From CAWJHE01 sp964614855 (GTDB lineage Bacteria > Chloroflexota > Anaerolineae > Anaerolineales > UBA4823), in contig CAZTMX010000127.1 of NCBI GenBank assembly GCA_964614855.1, positions 1 through 8,234 on the forward strand: a stretch of DNA of 8,234 nt, given 5' to 3'. This document shows, piece by piece, positions 1 through 4,872 of the stretch (the stretch's first letter is position 1; each line of letters opens with the position of its first letter). Position numbers and translations under genes: made by a program. The notes under the pieces are model-generated. The model searched no databases and was not told where the DNA came from. It saw nothing but the letters and a program-made list of their open reading frames with translations.

Positions 1-810
1 ACTGTATTCCCTACTTTTCTTCAGGCAACAGAAATCCGACCCTCGCCAACCATTTCGCCAACCGTAACACCAACCCGCTGGTTACCTAATCCTGTTTCTA
101 CATACAAGAGCTTGATTGATTTCTGCAATCGCAGCCAGGTGGATAATGATCCGTGGCGATACGCATTAAACCAGATTATTTTTCCGAGTGATGTGACGGA
201 TTCCGCACAAGAACAATTACCCAATCCCGTCGAGATCCGGCCTTCCTGTAATTTTGATTTGCAAAATCAACCTAAAGCAATTGTCATTCACTATACCGAA
301 GGTTCATTGGATGCGACCCTTGCCACCTTCCAACAACCTCATAACAGCAGCGCCCATTACGTCATTGATCGCGATGGTAAGGTCTATCAAGTCATCCCTG
401 AGCAATTTGCTGCTTATCACGTAAATTGTTATGGAAATCGGACGTTGTGTATGGCATCTTGTCCGGTTTGTGCAGATCAATACGGTAGCTTTGTCGAACC
501 CAGATCTCAAACGATTGGGATTGAACTGGTAAATTTGGGTCATGTTGACCCACGTTATTACAGCGGTTCAGCAGGGCTATTCGAGGACTATAACAATTCT
601 TTCGGCTATCGCTTCTGGGAAGATTATCCGGAAGCACAGATTCACTCGCTTCAAATCCTGGTCGAGGATATTCGTACTCGTTGGAACATTCCTTTCGGCA
701 TGGTTATGGGACATTCTAGGATCAACAATAACGTGGATCCCGGCCCAGCCCTAAACCTTTTCTGGCCTCGGTACGGGAACCCATCCCGTCCAGGGATTTT
801 CAGTCGGTAA
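1..810 (+). CDS. N-acetylmuramoyl-L-alanine amidase (Amidase_2 family), 5' end outside window
   Basis: The reading frame is open from base 1, so the start lies upstream; the TTG at 112 is only an internal candidate. The visible part begins with a Pro/Thr-rich linker (SPTISPTVTPT), common in exported proteins. The catalytic domain follows: VIHYTEGS with a zinc-ligand His at 289-291, SSAHYVIDRDGKVYQV, IGIELVN with the catalytic-type Glu at 523-525, and GHSRINNNVDPGP with His 712-714 and Asp 736-738 completing the His/His/Asp zinc site. The family cleaves the bond between N-acetylmuramic acid and L-alanine in peptidoglycan. The Lys usually two residues before the DPGP Asp in AmpD-like enzymes is Asn here. 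The role could be endolysin, conjugation-associated wall hydrolase or host wall enzyme. The TAA at 808-810 may be premature (see the next entry). Family assignment is firm; the exact role is not. Confidence 0.85.
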   Translation, partial: TVFPTFLQATEIRPSPTISPTVTPTRWLPNPVSTYKSLIDFCNRSQVDNDPWRYALNQIIFPSDVTDSAQEQLPNPVEIRPSCNFDLQNQPKAIVIHYTEGSLDATLATFQQPHNSSAHYVIDRDGKVYQVIPEQFAAYHVNCYGNRTLCMASCPVCADQYGSFVEPRSQTIGIELVNLGHVDPRYYSGSAGLFEDYNNSFGYRFWEDYPEAQIHSLQILVEDIRTRWNIPFGMVMGHSRINNNVDPGPALNLFWPRYGNPSRPGIFSR

Positions 811-982
811 TGCCTATCCCCCCTGGGATCAGGTCGAAGGTGTTGATATACTGAAATTAACAAGCATCAATCTTTTTCTATCGTTGGCCGGACTAAACCC
901 GCTGGGTGAAATGTCCGGCATTTTGTTTAACTACACCTCTTACTTGAGGACCGTGACACAAGGAGGCTCTATTGATCAATGA
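797..982 (+). pseudogene. Out-of-frame continuation of the amidase gene (probable frameshift)
   Basis: In the +1 frame relative to the amidase, translation is open from 755 to the TGA at 980-982 and gives about 60 protein-like residues after the amidase stop, including GNAYPPWDQVEGVDILKL and LAGLNPLGEMSGIL. There is no ribosome-binding site or plausible start of its own. The frame would end inside the first codons of the next gene (overlap 972-982), a normal arrangement for coupled genes. The simplest reading is one extra base around 755-805, for example in the TTTT at 797-800. This could be a real mutation, an assembly error, or (less likely) programmed frameshifting. I infer this from the reading frames alone. 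Confidence 0.45.
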
Positions 983-1550
983 GGTTATTGTCGAAGGAAT
1001 TGTCGTCCGCGATCCATGGAAGTTCATGGAAGATCTGTTCTTCCGCCTGGTGGTCTATCGAGATAGCGATCAGCCGTCCAAGAAGTTGGATTTGGAGCGA
1101 GATGCCGGTGATTACATTAACGTCCGGGTCAACGGTGGCGCAAACGGCTTAATTCACATCCGTCGGGGTATGCGTCTGCGTGTCCATGGGTTTCTCCAAT
1201 CACGGGACTATCGTGAAAGCCTGGAGGAATTTATCGGCAAAGCTCGCAAATCCAAACCCTTTGGCGAACTGGCGATTGAGATCAAAAACAATGATTTCAA
1301 ACCCGGCCAGGTACAGATTGACCGCAATGTTGTTGAGGTTGTTGCTAAACGCATCATCGTTTTGGAACGCCCAAACCCAACCCCAACAGGCAATTCGAGC
1401 GGTACGAAGGGCGAAAGTGATGATGAAACACAAAGCGAGAAAAAACCAAAACCTGCAACGAGAAAAGTCCAGACCAGAAACATCGACCCGGGAGATAGTT
1501 CGCCGGAAGAAGTCTCCACCAATGGAGATCGTGATTTAGCCACAGATTGA
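972..1550 (+). CDS. OB-fold single-stranded-DNA-binding-like protein with charged C-terminal tail
   Basis: This 192-residue protein starts at TTG 972, chosen because AAGGAGG (960-966) lies five bases upstream. Residues 1-130 have the pattern of an SSB/PriB-type OB fold: NEVIVEGIVVRDPWK, then FFRLVVYRDSD, DYINVRVNGGANG, RRGMRLRVHGFLQSRDY and VVEVVAKRIIVLER. Residues from about 135 on are low-complexity, rich in Lys, Glu, Ser and Thr, and probably disordered. The tail ends GDRDLATD and lacks the DIPF tip with which canonical SSBs recruit partners. It probably binds single-stranded DNA as a divergent SSB and would be the second in this window beside the canonical one at 3388. The upstream amidase frame, if shift-corrected, overlaps its start by 11 bases. 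Fold assignment is by motif pattern; substrate is inferred. Confidence 0.65.
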   Translation: MINEVIVEGIVVRDPWKFMEDLFFRLVVYRDSDQPSKKLDLERDAGDYINVRVNGGANGLIHIRRGMRLRVHGFLQSRDYRESLEEFIGKARKSKPFGELAIEIKNNDFKPGQVQIDRNVVEVVAKRIIVLERPNPTPTGNSSGTKGESDDETQSEKKPKPATRKVQTRNIDPGDSSPEEVSTNGDRDLATD

Positions 1551-1571
1551 CTCATTCCATTCACAACCAGT

Positions 1572-1587
1572 AAATGTGTGCACATTT
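1572..1587. promoter_or_regulatory. Operator-like palindrome
   Basis: AAATGTG at 1572-1578 and CACATTT at 1581-1587 are perfect inverted copies separated by TG. A two-base loop is too small for a good RNA hairpin and no T-tract follows, so a binding site for a dimeric regulator is more natural. It sits 22 bases after the stop of the SSB-like gene and upstream of the structured RNA region. No regulator gene is visible in the window. Confidence 0.35.
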
Positions 1588-1701
1588 CAGGATAAACATG
1601 CGCCAAAAAATCTCTAAAAACTTCATGATGAATGGGTCTACTCGGTTAATTGTCTAGGTAAAACTGCGTCGGGTTTTCGTTTGCAGATAGAAGGTTTTTC
1701 T

Positions 1702-1734
1702 GACCTGAAGCGAGAGGTTTATTCGCTTTAGGTT
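1702..1734 (+). repeat. Strong hairpin upstream of the structured RNA
   Basis: Bases 1702-1713 pair with 1723-1734 over 12 positions, including two G-T wobbles, around a nine-base loop (GAGGTTTAT). It ends five bases before the multibranched element at 1740 and may belong to the same transcript. There is no T-tract after it, so it is not an intrinsic terminator. Confidence 0.5.
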
Positions 1735-1739
1735 CACAT

Positions 1740-1855
1740 GGAGGATCACAAAGTGGTGCTCATCCCTCTTGCTCATAAAGCAAGAGGGTTACCAAGGGCC
1801 GCCACCTCAAAGCTCCCGAAAGTTTCTCGGGGCGAGTGATCCTCCTTTTTGTTTT
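1740..1855 (+). ncRNA. Candidate structured RNA with a closing 10-bp stem and T-tract
   Basis: GGAGGATCAC (1740-1749) pairs perfectly with GTGATCCTCC (1836-1845), enclosing an inner arm in which GTGGTG (1753-1758) pairs with CGCCAC (1800-1805, one wobble) and CCCTCTTGCT (1764-1773) pairs perfectly with AGCAAGAGGG (1779-1788) over a five-base loop. A second small arm pairs 1815-1819 with 1827-1831. TTTTTGTTTT follows at 1846-1855, so the closing stem could also terminate transcription. I do not recognise it as SRP RNA, tmRNA, 6S RNA, RNase P RNA or a known riboswitch. A competing reading is a leader: GGAGG at 1740-1744 would be a ribosome-binding site for a 28-codon GTG frame (1753-1839) and would be hidden by the closing stem. 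The pairing is visible; transcription is inferred. Confidence 0.5.
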
Positions 1856-1960
1856 AACCACTTTGGATGGGGTCGCACATTAACAAATAACCTTTTCCTC
1901 TTTTGAGGCGTTTTGGCGTGCTGAAAAGCAGAGAGGTTCATATTACATGGAGAAAATCAT

Positions 1961-1977
1961 ATCCCCTTGAAGGGGAT
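1961..1977. repeat. 17-base near-perfect palindrome
   Basis: ATCCCCTT (1961-1968) and AAGGGGAT (1970-1977) are exact inverted copies around a single G. It lies four bases before the larger hairpin at 1981-2017. As RNA it would have to open at least the TT/AA pairs to form a loop; as DNA it looks like a protein-binding site or one arm of an origin-like region. Confidence 0.45.
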
Positions 1978-1980
1978 CCT

Positions 1981-2017
1981 TGCGTGGGTGGTCGGGATTG
2001 CCCCGCCTACCCACGCA
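1981..2017. repeat. Long GC-rich hairpin, origin- or transfer-site-like
   Basis: TGCGTGGGT (1981-1989) pairs perfectly with ACCCACGCA (2009-2017). The stem continues inward with a G-T and a G-C pair, a mismatch, and CGGG (1993-1996) with CCCG (2002-2005), leaving a five-base loop. No T-run follows (GACTTAAACAAGG), so an intrinsic terminator on the + strand is unlikely. The pair of adjacent palindromes beside a single-strand-processing gene set fits a single-strand origin, a relaxase site or a replication-initiation site, but no iterons, initiator or relaxase gene are visible. An RNA element is equally possible. Confidence 0.4.
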
Positions 2018-2197
2018 GACTTAAACAAGGCAATAAATGCGAGTGAAAAAGTATCTGCCTTTTTCCCTGGCGTTTGCTGCCCTGTAATTTCACACGGGTA
2101 GTTTTAAACGCTGGAACGCTCTTGATGCTATTTCGAGGGCCGGTACTTCACATCATTTGGACTCTATTCAACGTTGGTTATTTTCACAAGGAGGATT

Positions 2198-2457
2198 ATG
2201 CAAGAAAGCCAAGAATTGAAACAAGCACAAGCTGAGCGCACCGAAAGGGCGCGATCTGCCATCCTGGCTGGAAAGTTCCTGGTTACCCGCATCGCCCCTC
2301 AGCAATGGACGGTCAAAAATGGCGATAAATTGCCATACGCCGTTTCTTTGAATGGCGATGTCTGGGCATGCACCTGTATGGACTACCAGCAGCGTGGGCC
2401 GCAGATTCTCTGCAAACATATCGAAGGCGTCCGTCTCTCAGAGACAGCGCAAAACCA
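2198..2457 (+). CDS. SWIM zinc-finger protein, 3' end lost in assembly gap
   Basis: The ATG at 2198 follows AAGGAGG (2188-2194) with a short three-base spacing. The 86 visible codons start with a Gln/Glu-rich helix (QESQELKQAQAERTERARSAI), then FLVTRIAPQQWTVKNGDKLPYAVSLNGDVWACTC. C58, C60, C72 and H74 form CxC-x11-CxH (ACTCMDYQQRG, then LCKHIEGV), the signature of the SWIM zinc finger, a domain tied to DNA binding or protein contacts in recombination and transposition proteins. The frame runs into the N gap at 2458, so its length is unknown; the domain itself appears complete. Its neighbour just past the gap is a Rad52-family protein, suggesting a shared role in recombination, which is inference. 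The frame seen after the gap that ends at 2590 need not belong to it. Confidence 0.8.
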
Positions 2458-2557
2458 NNNNNNNNNNNNNNNNNNNNNNNNNNNNNNNNNNNNNNNNNNN
2501 NNNNNNNNNNNNNNNNNNNNNNNNNNNNNNNNNNNNNNNNNNNNNNNNNNNNNNNNN
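2458..2557. other. Assembly gap of 100 N
   Basis: Exactly 100 N separate the SWIM gene from the Rad52-family gene. One hundred is a conventional placeholder for a gap of unknown size, so the real distance and any reading-frame relation across it cannot be trusted. The end of the SWIM gene and probably the start of the Rad52-like gene are missing here. Confidence 0.97.
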
Positions 2558-3348
2558 CCTCATCAGATGGGAGCCTGGGGGATCGGTTGAGCCGCATATT
2601 ATGGGAATTACGTCAACCGCTGGATATGTCCAGGGTCAAACGCCGGCAAGCGCCAGGAATGGGTTCTGTCCCTTACCTGGAAGGCTACGATGTCATTGAT
2701 CGAGCAAATACCGTCTTCGGTTTTGCCTGGTCATTTGACTTAATCGGCGAGCCAGTTATTGTTCGCTGGCAGAAAAAGGTATTGGCCTGGAACCAGCAGG
2801 AAAAACGTAAGGTTCCGCTGATCGATGCCAATGGCAATGTTCAGACAGAGGAGGTCGGACTGGTCTATATCACCGGTAAGGTATCCGTAGACCTGGATGG
2901 CAAGTTTTATAGTCATGCCGACCTGGGCCGCTGCATTTTCACTGGCGATACTCCGGAAGCATTGGATATGGCTTTAGCTGGTTCGGCAACGGACTGCCTC
3001 AAACGCTGTTTTCGCCAAATGGGTGAGCAGTTCGGGAATTCGCTGTATGACAAGGAAATTGCCCAGAATGCCGGTTTAGAACAAGGTCGGGAAAATGGTC
3101 AAACTACTAACTCGGCTGCATCAACAACCTCACAACCCACGCGAACAACAGCACCGGCCCCGATTGTTCGTAAATACGGCGACGGTGTCCTGGTTAACGG
3201 GAATGTTCCCGAGCAGGAAGCCTTTGACCAGTTCAAAACCAAAATGGGCAAGGCGCCCGCCTCGAAAGATGAACTTCGTAGCTGGCTGGCAGGCCAACGC
3301 TCCACTCATATGGAGCATCAACCTGCACCCGCTTCTGTTGTCGTCTGA
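2558..3348 (+). CDS. Rad52/Rad22-family single-strand annealing protein, 5' end in gap
   Basis: The frame is open from the gap edge and stops at TGA 3346-3348. The start is probably inside the gap or just before LSRILWELRQPLD; a TTG at 2587 is possible but unproven. The core resembles Rad52-type recombinases: LRQPLDMSRVKRRQ, GSVPYLEGYDVIDRANTVFG followed by FAWSFDLIGEPVIVRW, EVGLVYITGKVSVDLDGKFY, HADLGRCIFTGDTPEALDMA and SATDCLKRCFRQMGEQFGNSLYDKE. The family binds single-stranded DNA as a ring and anneals complementary strands. A Ser/Thr/Pro/Gln-rich linker (about 3095-3165) leads to a small C-terminal segment (KYGDGVLVNGNVPEQEAFDQ), perhaps a contact module. A canonical SSB gene follows 39 bases downstream, a natural partner because these annealases act on SSB-coated strands. 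The family call is by motif recognition and fairly secure. Confidence 0.85.
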
Positions 3349-3387
3349 CCCACCTGACAATCACATTACTCAGAAAGGAAAATCACA

Positions 3388-3792
3388 ATGTACCAAACGA
3401 TCATCCTCATTGGAAATCTCGGAAAAGACCCTGAAATGCGCTTCACACCTTCCGGTCAACCGGTCACCACTTTGTCTGTTGCCACAAATCGCCGCTACAA
3501 CAACCCGAATGGGCAACCTGTCAAAGAAACGACATGGTTTCGCATCACGGTTTGGGGCAAACAAGCAGAGGCTTGCAACCAACATCTCCACAAAGGGAGC
3601 CGTGTTCTGGTGGAAGGCCGATTAACGCCTGACCCCGAAACGGGTGGGCCGCACATTTGGGAAAATAACGGTAAATATGGTGCTTCTTTTGAGGTAAACG
3701 CTTCTGCAGTGCGCTTCGTTTCCGGTCGTGAAGACTCCGAAGAAAGCGAAACGCACATGAACACTTCAAGCGAAAGCGACATCCCGTTCTAA
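3388..3792 (+). CDS. ssb: Single-stranded DNA-binding protein
   Basis: This is a complete 134-residue SSB. The start is ATG 3388, with AAAGGA at 3374-3379. The OB fold is typical: MYQTIILIGNLGKDPEMRFT, then VTTLSVATNRRY, KETTWFRITVWGKQAEACNQ, LHKGSRVLVEGRLTPDP and FEVNASAVRFVSG. The tail is short and acidic and ends SESDIPF, the conserved tip by which bacterial SSBs recruit RecO, PriA, RecQ, exonucleases and clamp-loader subunits. The linker is much shorter than in Escherichia coli SSB, as is common in plasmid or phage copies. It lies just after the Rad52-like gene and is closed by an intrinsic terminator 28 bases beyond its stop. Its product probably coats single-stranded DNA of the element during replication and repair. 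Confidence 0.96.
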   Translation: MYQTIILIGNLGKDPEMRFTPSGQPVTTLSVATNRRYNNPNGQPVKETTWFRITVWGKQAEACNQHLHKGSRVLVEGRLTPDPETGGPHIWENNGKYGASFEVNASAVRFVSGREDSEESETHMNTSSESDIPF

Positions 3793-3819
3793 CCCACTAT
3801 TTACATCGAGAATCACAAC

Positions 3820-3856
3820 AAAGGACATGCCGACCTGGGCGTGTCCTTTTCTATTT
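3820..3856 (+). terminator. Intrinsic terminator after ssb
   Basis: Bases 3820-3831 pair with 3838-3849 over 12 positions with one T-G wobble (arms AAAGGACATGCC and GGCGTGTCCTTT), with a six-base loop. TTTTCTATTTT follows. This is a textbook Rho-independent terminator. It splits the ssb unit from the genes starting at 3882, although no clear promoter is visible in the 25 bases between. Confidence 0.85.
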
Positions 3857-3881
3857 TCAGAAACAGATACTGGAGGAACAC

Positions 3882-4250
3882 ATGGTTAAAGCAGAAATTA
3901 CAGTTGGAACTTGTTATGGAGATGTGGTTATTCCCGTTGAAGTATTGGGAAAAGGACCACGTCCTGGTACGGCTTGGGTGCGCGCTTTGAATGGTTTGGA
4001 GCCATTTACCAAGATCAGTCATGGTGGCCCGTTTCAAGACTCAACCTCAATTGTTCTTATACCCCACCTACGGGAAGTCCACATTGAAAAAGATCCAGAC
4101 GAAAGTATCGAAGAGGAATTGCTTCAGGAAGACGGCATCGAAGTTCAACTCCCGATTTCTGAAAAGCGCATTCCCGTAGAGGATCGGAACATCCCCGTGG
4201 AAGACTGGTTCCTGGAAAGCGCCTATGAAGACCGAACATTCATCGAATGA
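3882..4250 (+). CDS. Protein of unknown function with acidic C-terminal half
   Basis: The start is ATG 3882 with TGGAGGA (3871-3877) five bases upstream; the product is 122 residues. I do not recognise the family. The first 70 residues alternate as expected of a small beta domain (AEITVGTCYGDVVIPVEVLG, TAWVRALNGLEPFTK, STSIVLIPHLREVHIEK). The rest is strongly acidic (DPDESIEEELLQEDGIEVQL) and contains two near-copies of IPVED seven residues apart (4170-4205). No signal peptide, membrane segment or metal-binding motif is seen. Its end overlaps the next gene by 26 bases in another frame, suggesting translational coupling. The acidic tail could mimic DNA or contact partners, but that is a guess. 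Confidence 0.75.
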   Translation: MVKAEITVGTCYGDVVIPVEVLGKGPRPGTAWVRALNGLEPFTKISHGGPFQDSTSIVLIPHLREVHIEKDPDESIEEELLQEDGIEVQLPISEKRIPVEDRNIPVEDWFLESAYEDRTFIE

Positions 4251-4797
4251 TTTGGCTTTGTTGGAAAGGAGGAATATTCCAATCCAGAGATATCGGAAAG
4301 GACCGGGTATCCGAGAAACCGTATTGCTTGTCGCACCTACAGTCACAATCCAGGGGTATCAATACCTGGTGGACATTGGTAATGGCAACCCAACACGTTT
4401 TCACCGGGTCAACAAAAACAAAGAATGTTCGTGCGGGGCACCCTATTGTGAAGCCATTGAAGCGGTAAGACTGTATCTACAATCTGGCGGCGCACGTGCT
4501 CCTGATCCGGAAGGCATGCCGCCTTGTCCGATCTGCGGGAGTAAGACATTCCGCGACCGGGATTGGGATGGCAAATACACCAAAGAGTTGGGATGGCGCT
4601 GCGCTAAAGGTGGTTTACGCCACTTTTTGGATGCCAAAGCTGAACGGATCAAGAAACGGCTTGCAGAAAATCCCTGGCTGATCCCGCCAGCGCCTGGATA
4701 TCCAGGTGTCCGGCGAGATGAACTGATGACCTGGGAAGAGTGCGAAGCGATCAATCGCAAGATCTTTCTCGAAACCGGTTACGACCCAACTGCATGA
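4225..4797 (+). CDS. Putative zinc-binding protein with degenerate SWIM and zinc-ribbon motifs
   Basis: From ATG 4225 (TGGAAAG at 4213-4219) the product has 190 residues. A Cys cluster (C68, C70, C75 in ECSCGAPYCEAIEAVRLYL) follows a strand pattern like YQYLVDIGNGNPTRFHRV and resembles a SWIM finger whose last His is replaced by Ala. A zinc-ribbon-like set follows: C101 and C104 (PPCPICGSKTF), C126 and H133 (WRCAKGGLRHFLD). The C-terminal third is helical and charged (AKAERIKKRLAENPWL, MTWEECEAINRKIFLETGY). It may be a nucleic-acid-binding partner of the repair proteins around it; no catalytic motif is visible. The start is uncertain: a strong AGGAGG at 4267-4272 lies inside the frame but is followed only by ATT or ATC codons. 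The stop TGA overlaps an ATG at 4794. Confidence 0.75.
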   Translation: MKTEHSSNDLALLERRNIPIQRYRKGPGIRETVLLVAPTVTIQGYQYLVDIGNGNPTRFHRVNKNKECSCGAPYCEAIEAVRLYLQSGGARAPDPEGMPPCPICGSKTFRDRDWDGKYTKELGWRCAKGGLRHFLDAKAERIKKRLAENPWLIPPAPGYPGVRRDELMTWEECEAINRKIFLETGYDPTA

Positions 4798-4805
4798 ATC
4801 ATATA

Positions 4806-4858
4806 ACCCCGATGGAGGGGGCAGCATCCCTCCAGGGGTGGTCTGTCCCCTTTTTTTT
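4806..4858 (+). terminator. Refoldable terminator hairpin upstream of radC
   Basis: Two exclusive folds share bases. Fold A pairs 4806-4810 with 4835-4839 and 4813-4819 with 4828-4834, around an eight-base loop and a two-base bulge. Fold B pairs 4816-4824 with 4843-4851 (nine pairs, one wobble) and runs straight into eight T residues at 4851-4858, as an intrinsic terminator does. A short fold, AGGGG (4834-4838) with CCCCT (4847-4851), also ends at the T-tract. This is the geometry of a transcription attenuator, placed just before the radC ribosome-binding site. Whether it is regulated or is only a terminator is not shown. Confidence 0.7.
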
Positions 4859-4872
4859 CAAAGGAGACAGAC

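Larger units (their letters stand above)
1551..2197. other. 647-base region without a convincing gene, rich in inverted repeats
   Basis: No open frame here looks like a normal protein. Instead there are at least five strong inverted repeats: 1572-1587, 1702-1734, 1740-1845 (multibranched), 1961-1977 and 1981-2017, listed separately. A partly repeated string also occurs: AGGTTCACATGGAG at 1730-1743 and AGGTTCATATTACATGGAG at 1934-1952, each just upstream of a structured stretch. From about 2020 to 2183 I see no strong fold and no promoter I would defend. It is by far the longest untranslated stretch in the window. A structured RNA gene in the first half and a DNA-level element (origin or transfer site) in the second half are the two best guesses. 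Confidence 0.6.

Noticed and set aside
651..863. Reverse-strand frames throughout the window, for example 651-863 or 4443-4760
   Set aside because: They lie opposite strongly supported genes, lack ribosome-binding sites and encode no recognisable domain.
1598..1657. 19-codon frame MRQKISKNFMMNGSTRLIV with AGGA upstream
   Set aside because: Too short, with only a weak ribosome-binding site and no recognisable features; nothing separates it from chance.
1740..1850. Signal recognition particle RNA, tmRNA or a tRNA gene
   Set aside because: The conserved loop sequences and folds of these RNAs, such as the SRP GGAA loop region or a T-arm GGTTCAAATCC, are not present in the right positions.
2037..2087. 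16-codon frame MRVKKYLPFSLAFAAL resembling the start of a signal peptide
   Set aside because: It stops at once after the hydrophobic stretch and has no convincing ribosome-binding site. It could be a decayed gene start, but evidence is lacking.
1551..2197. CRISPR array or tandem iterons
   Set aside because: The repeats are inverted and differ from each other; there are no regularly spaced direct repeats or spacers.
2558..2590. Short frame after the gap that appears to continue the SWIM gene to a stop at 2590
   Set aside because: The gap length is a placeholder, so frame continuity across it has no meaning.
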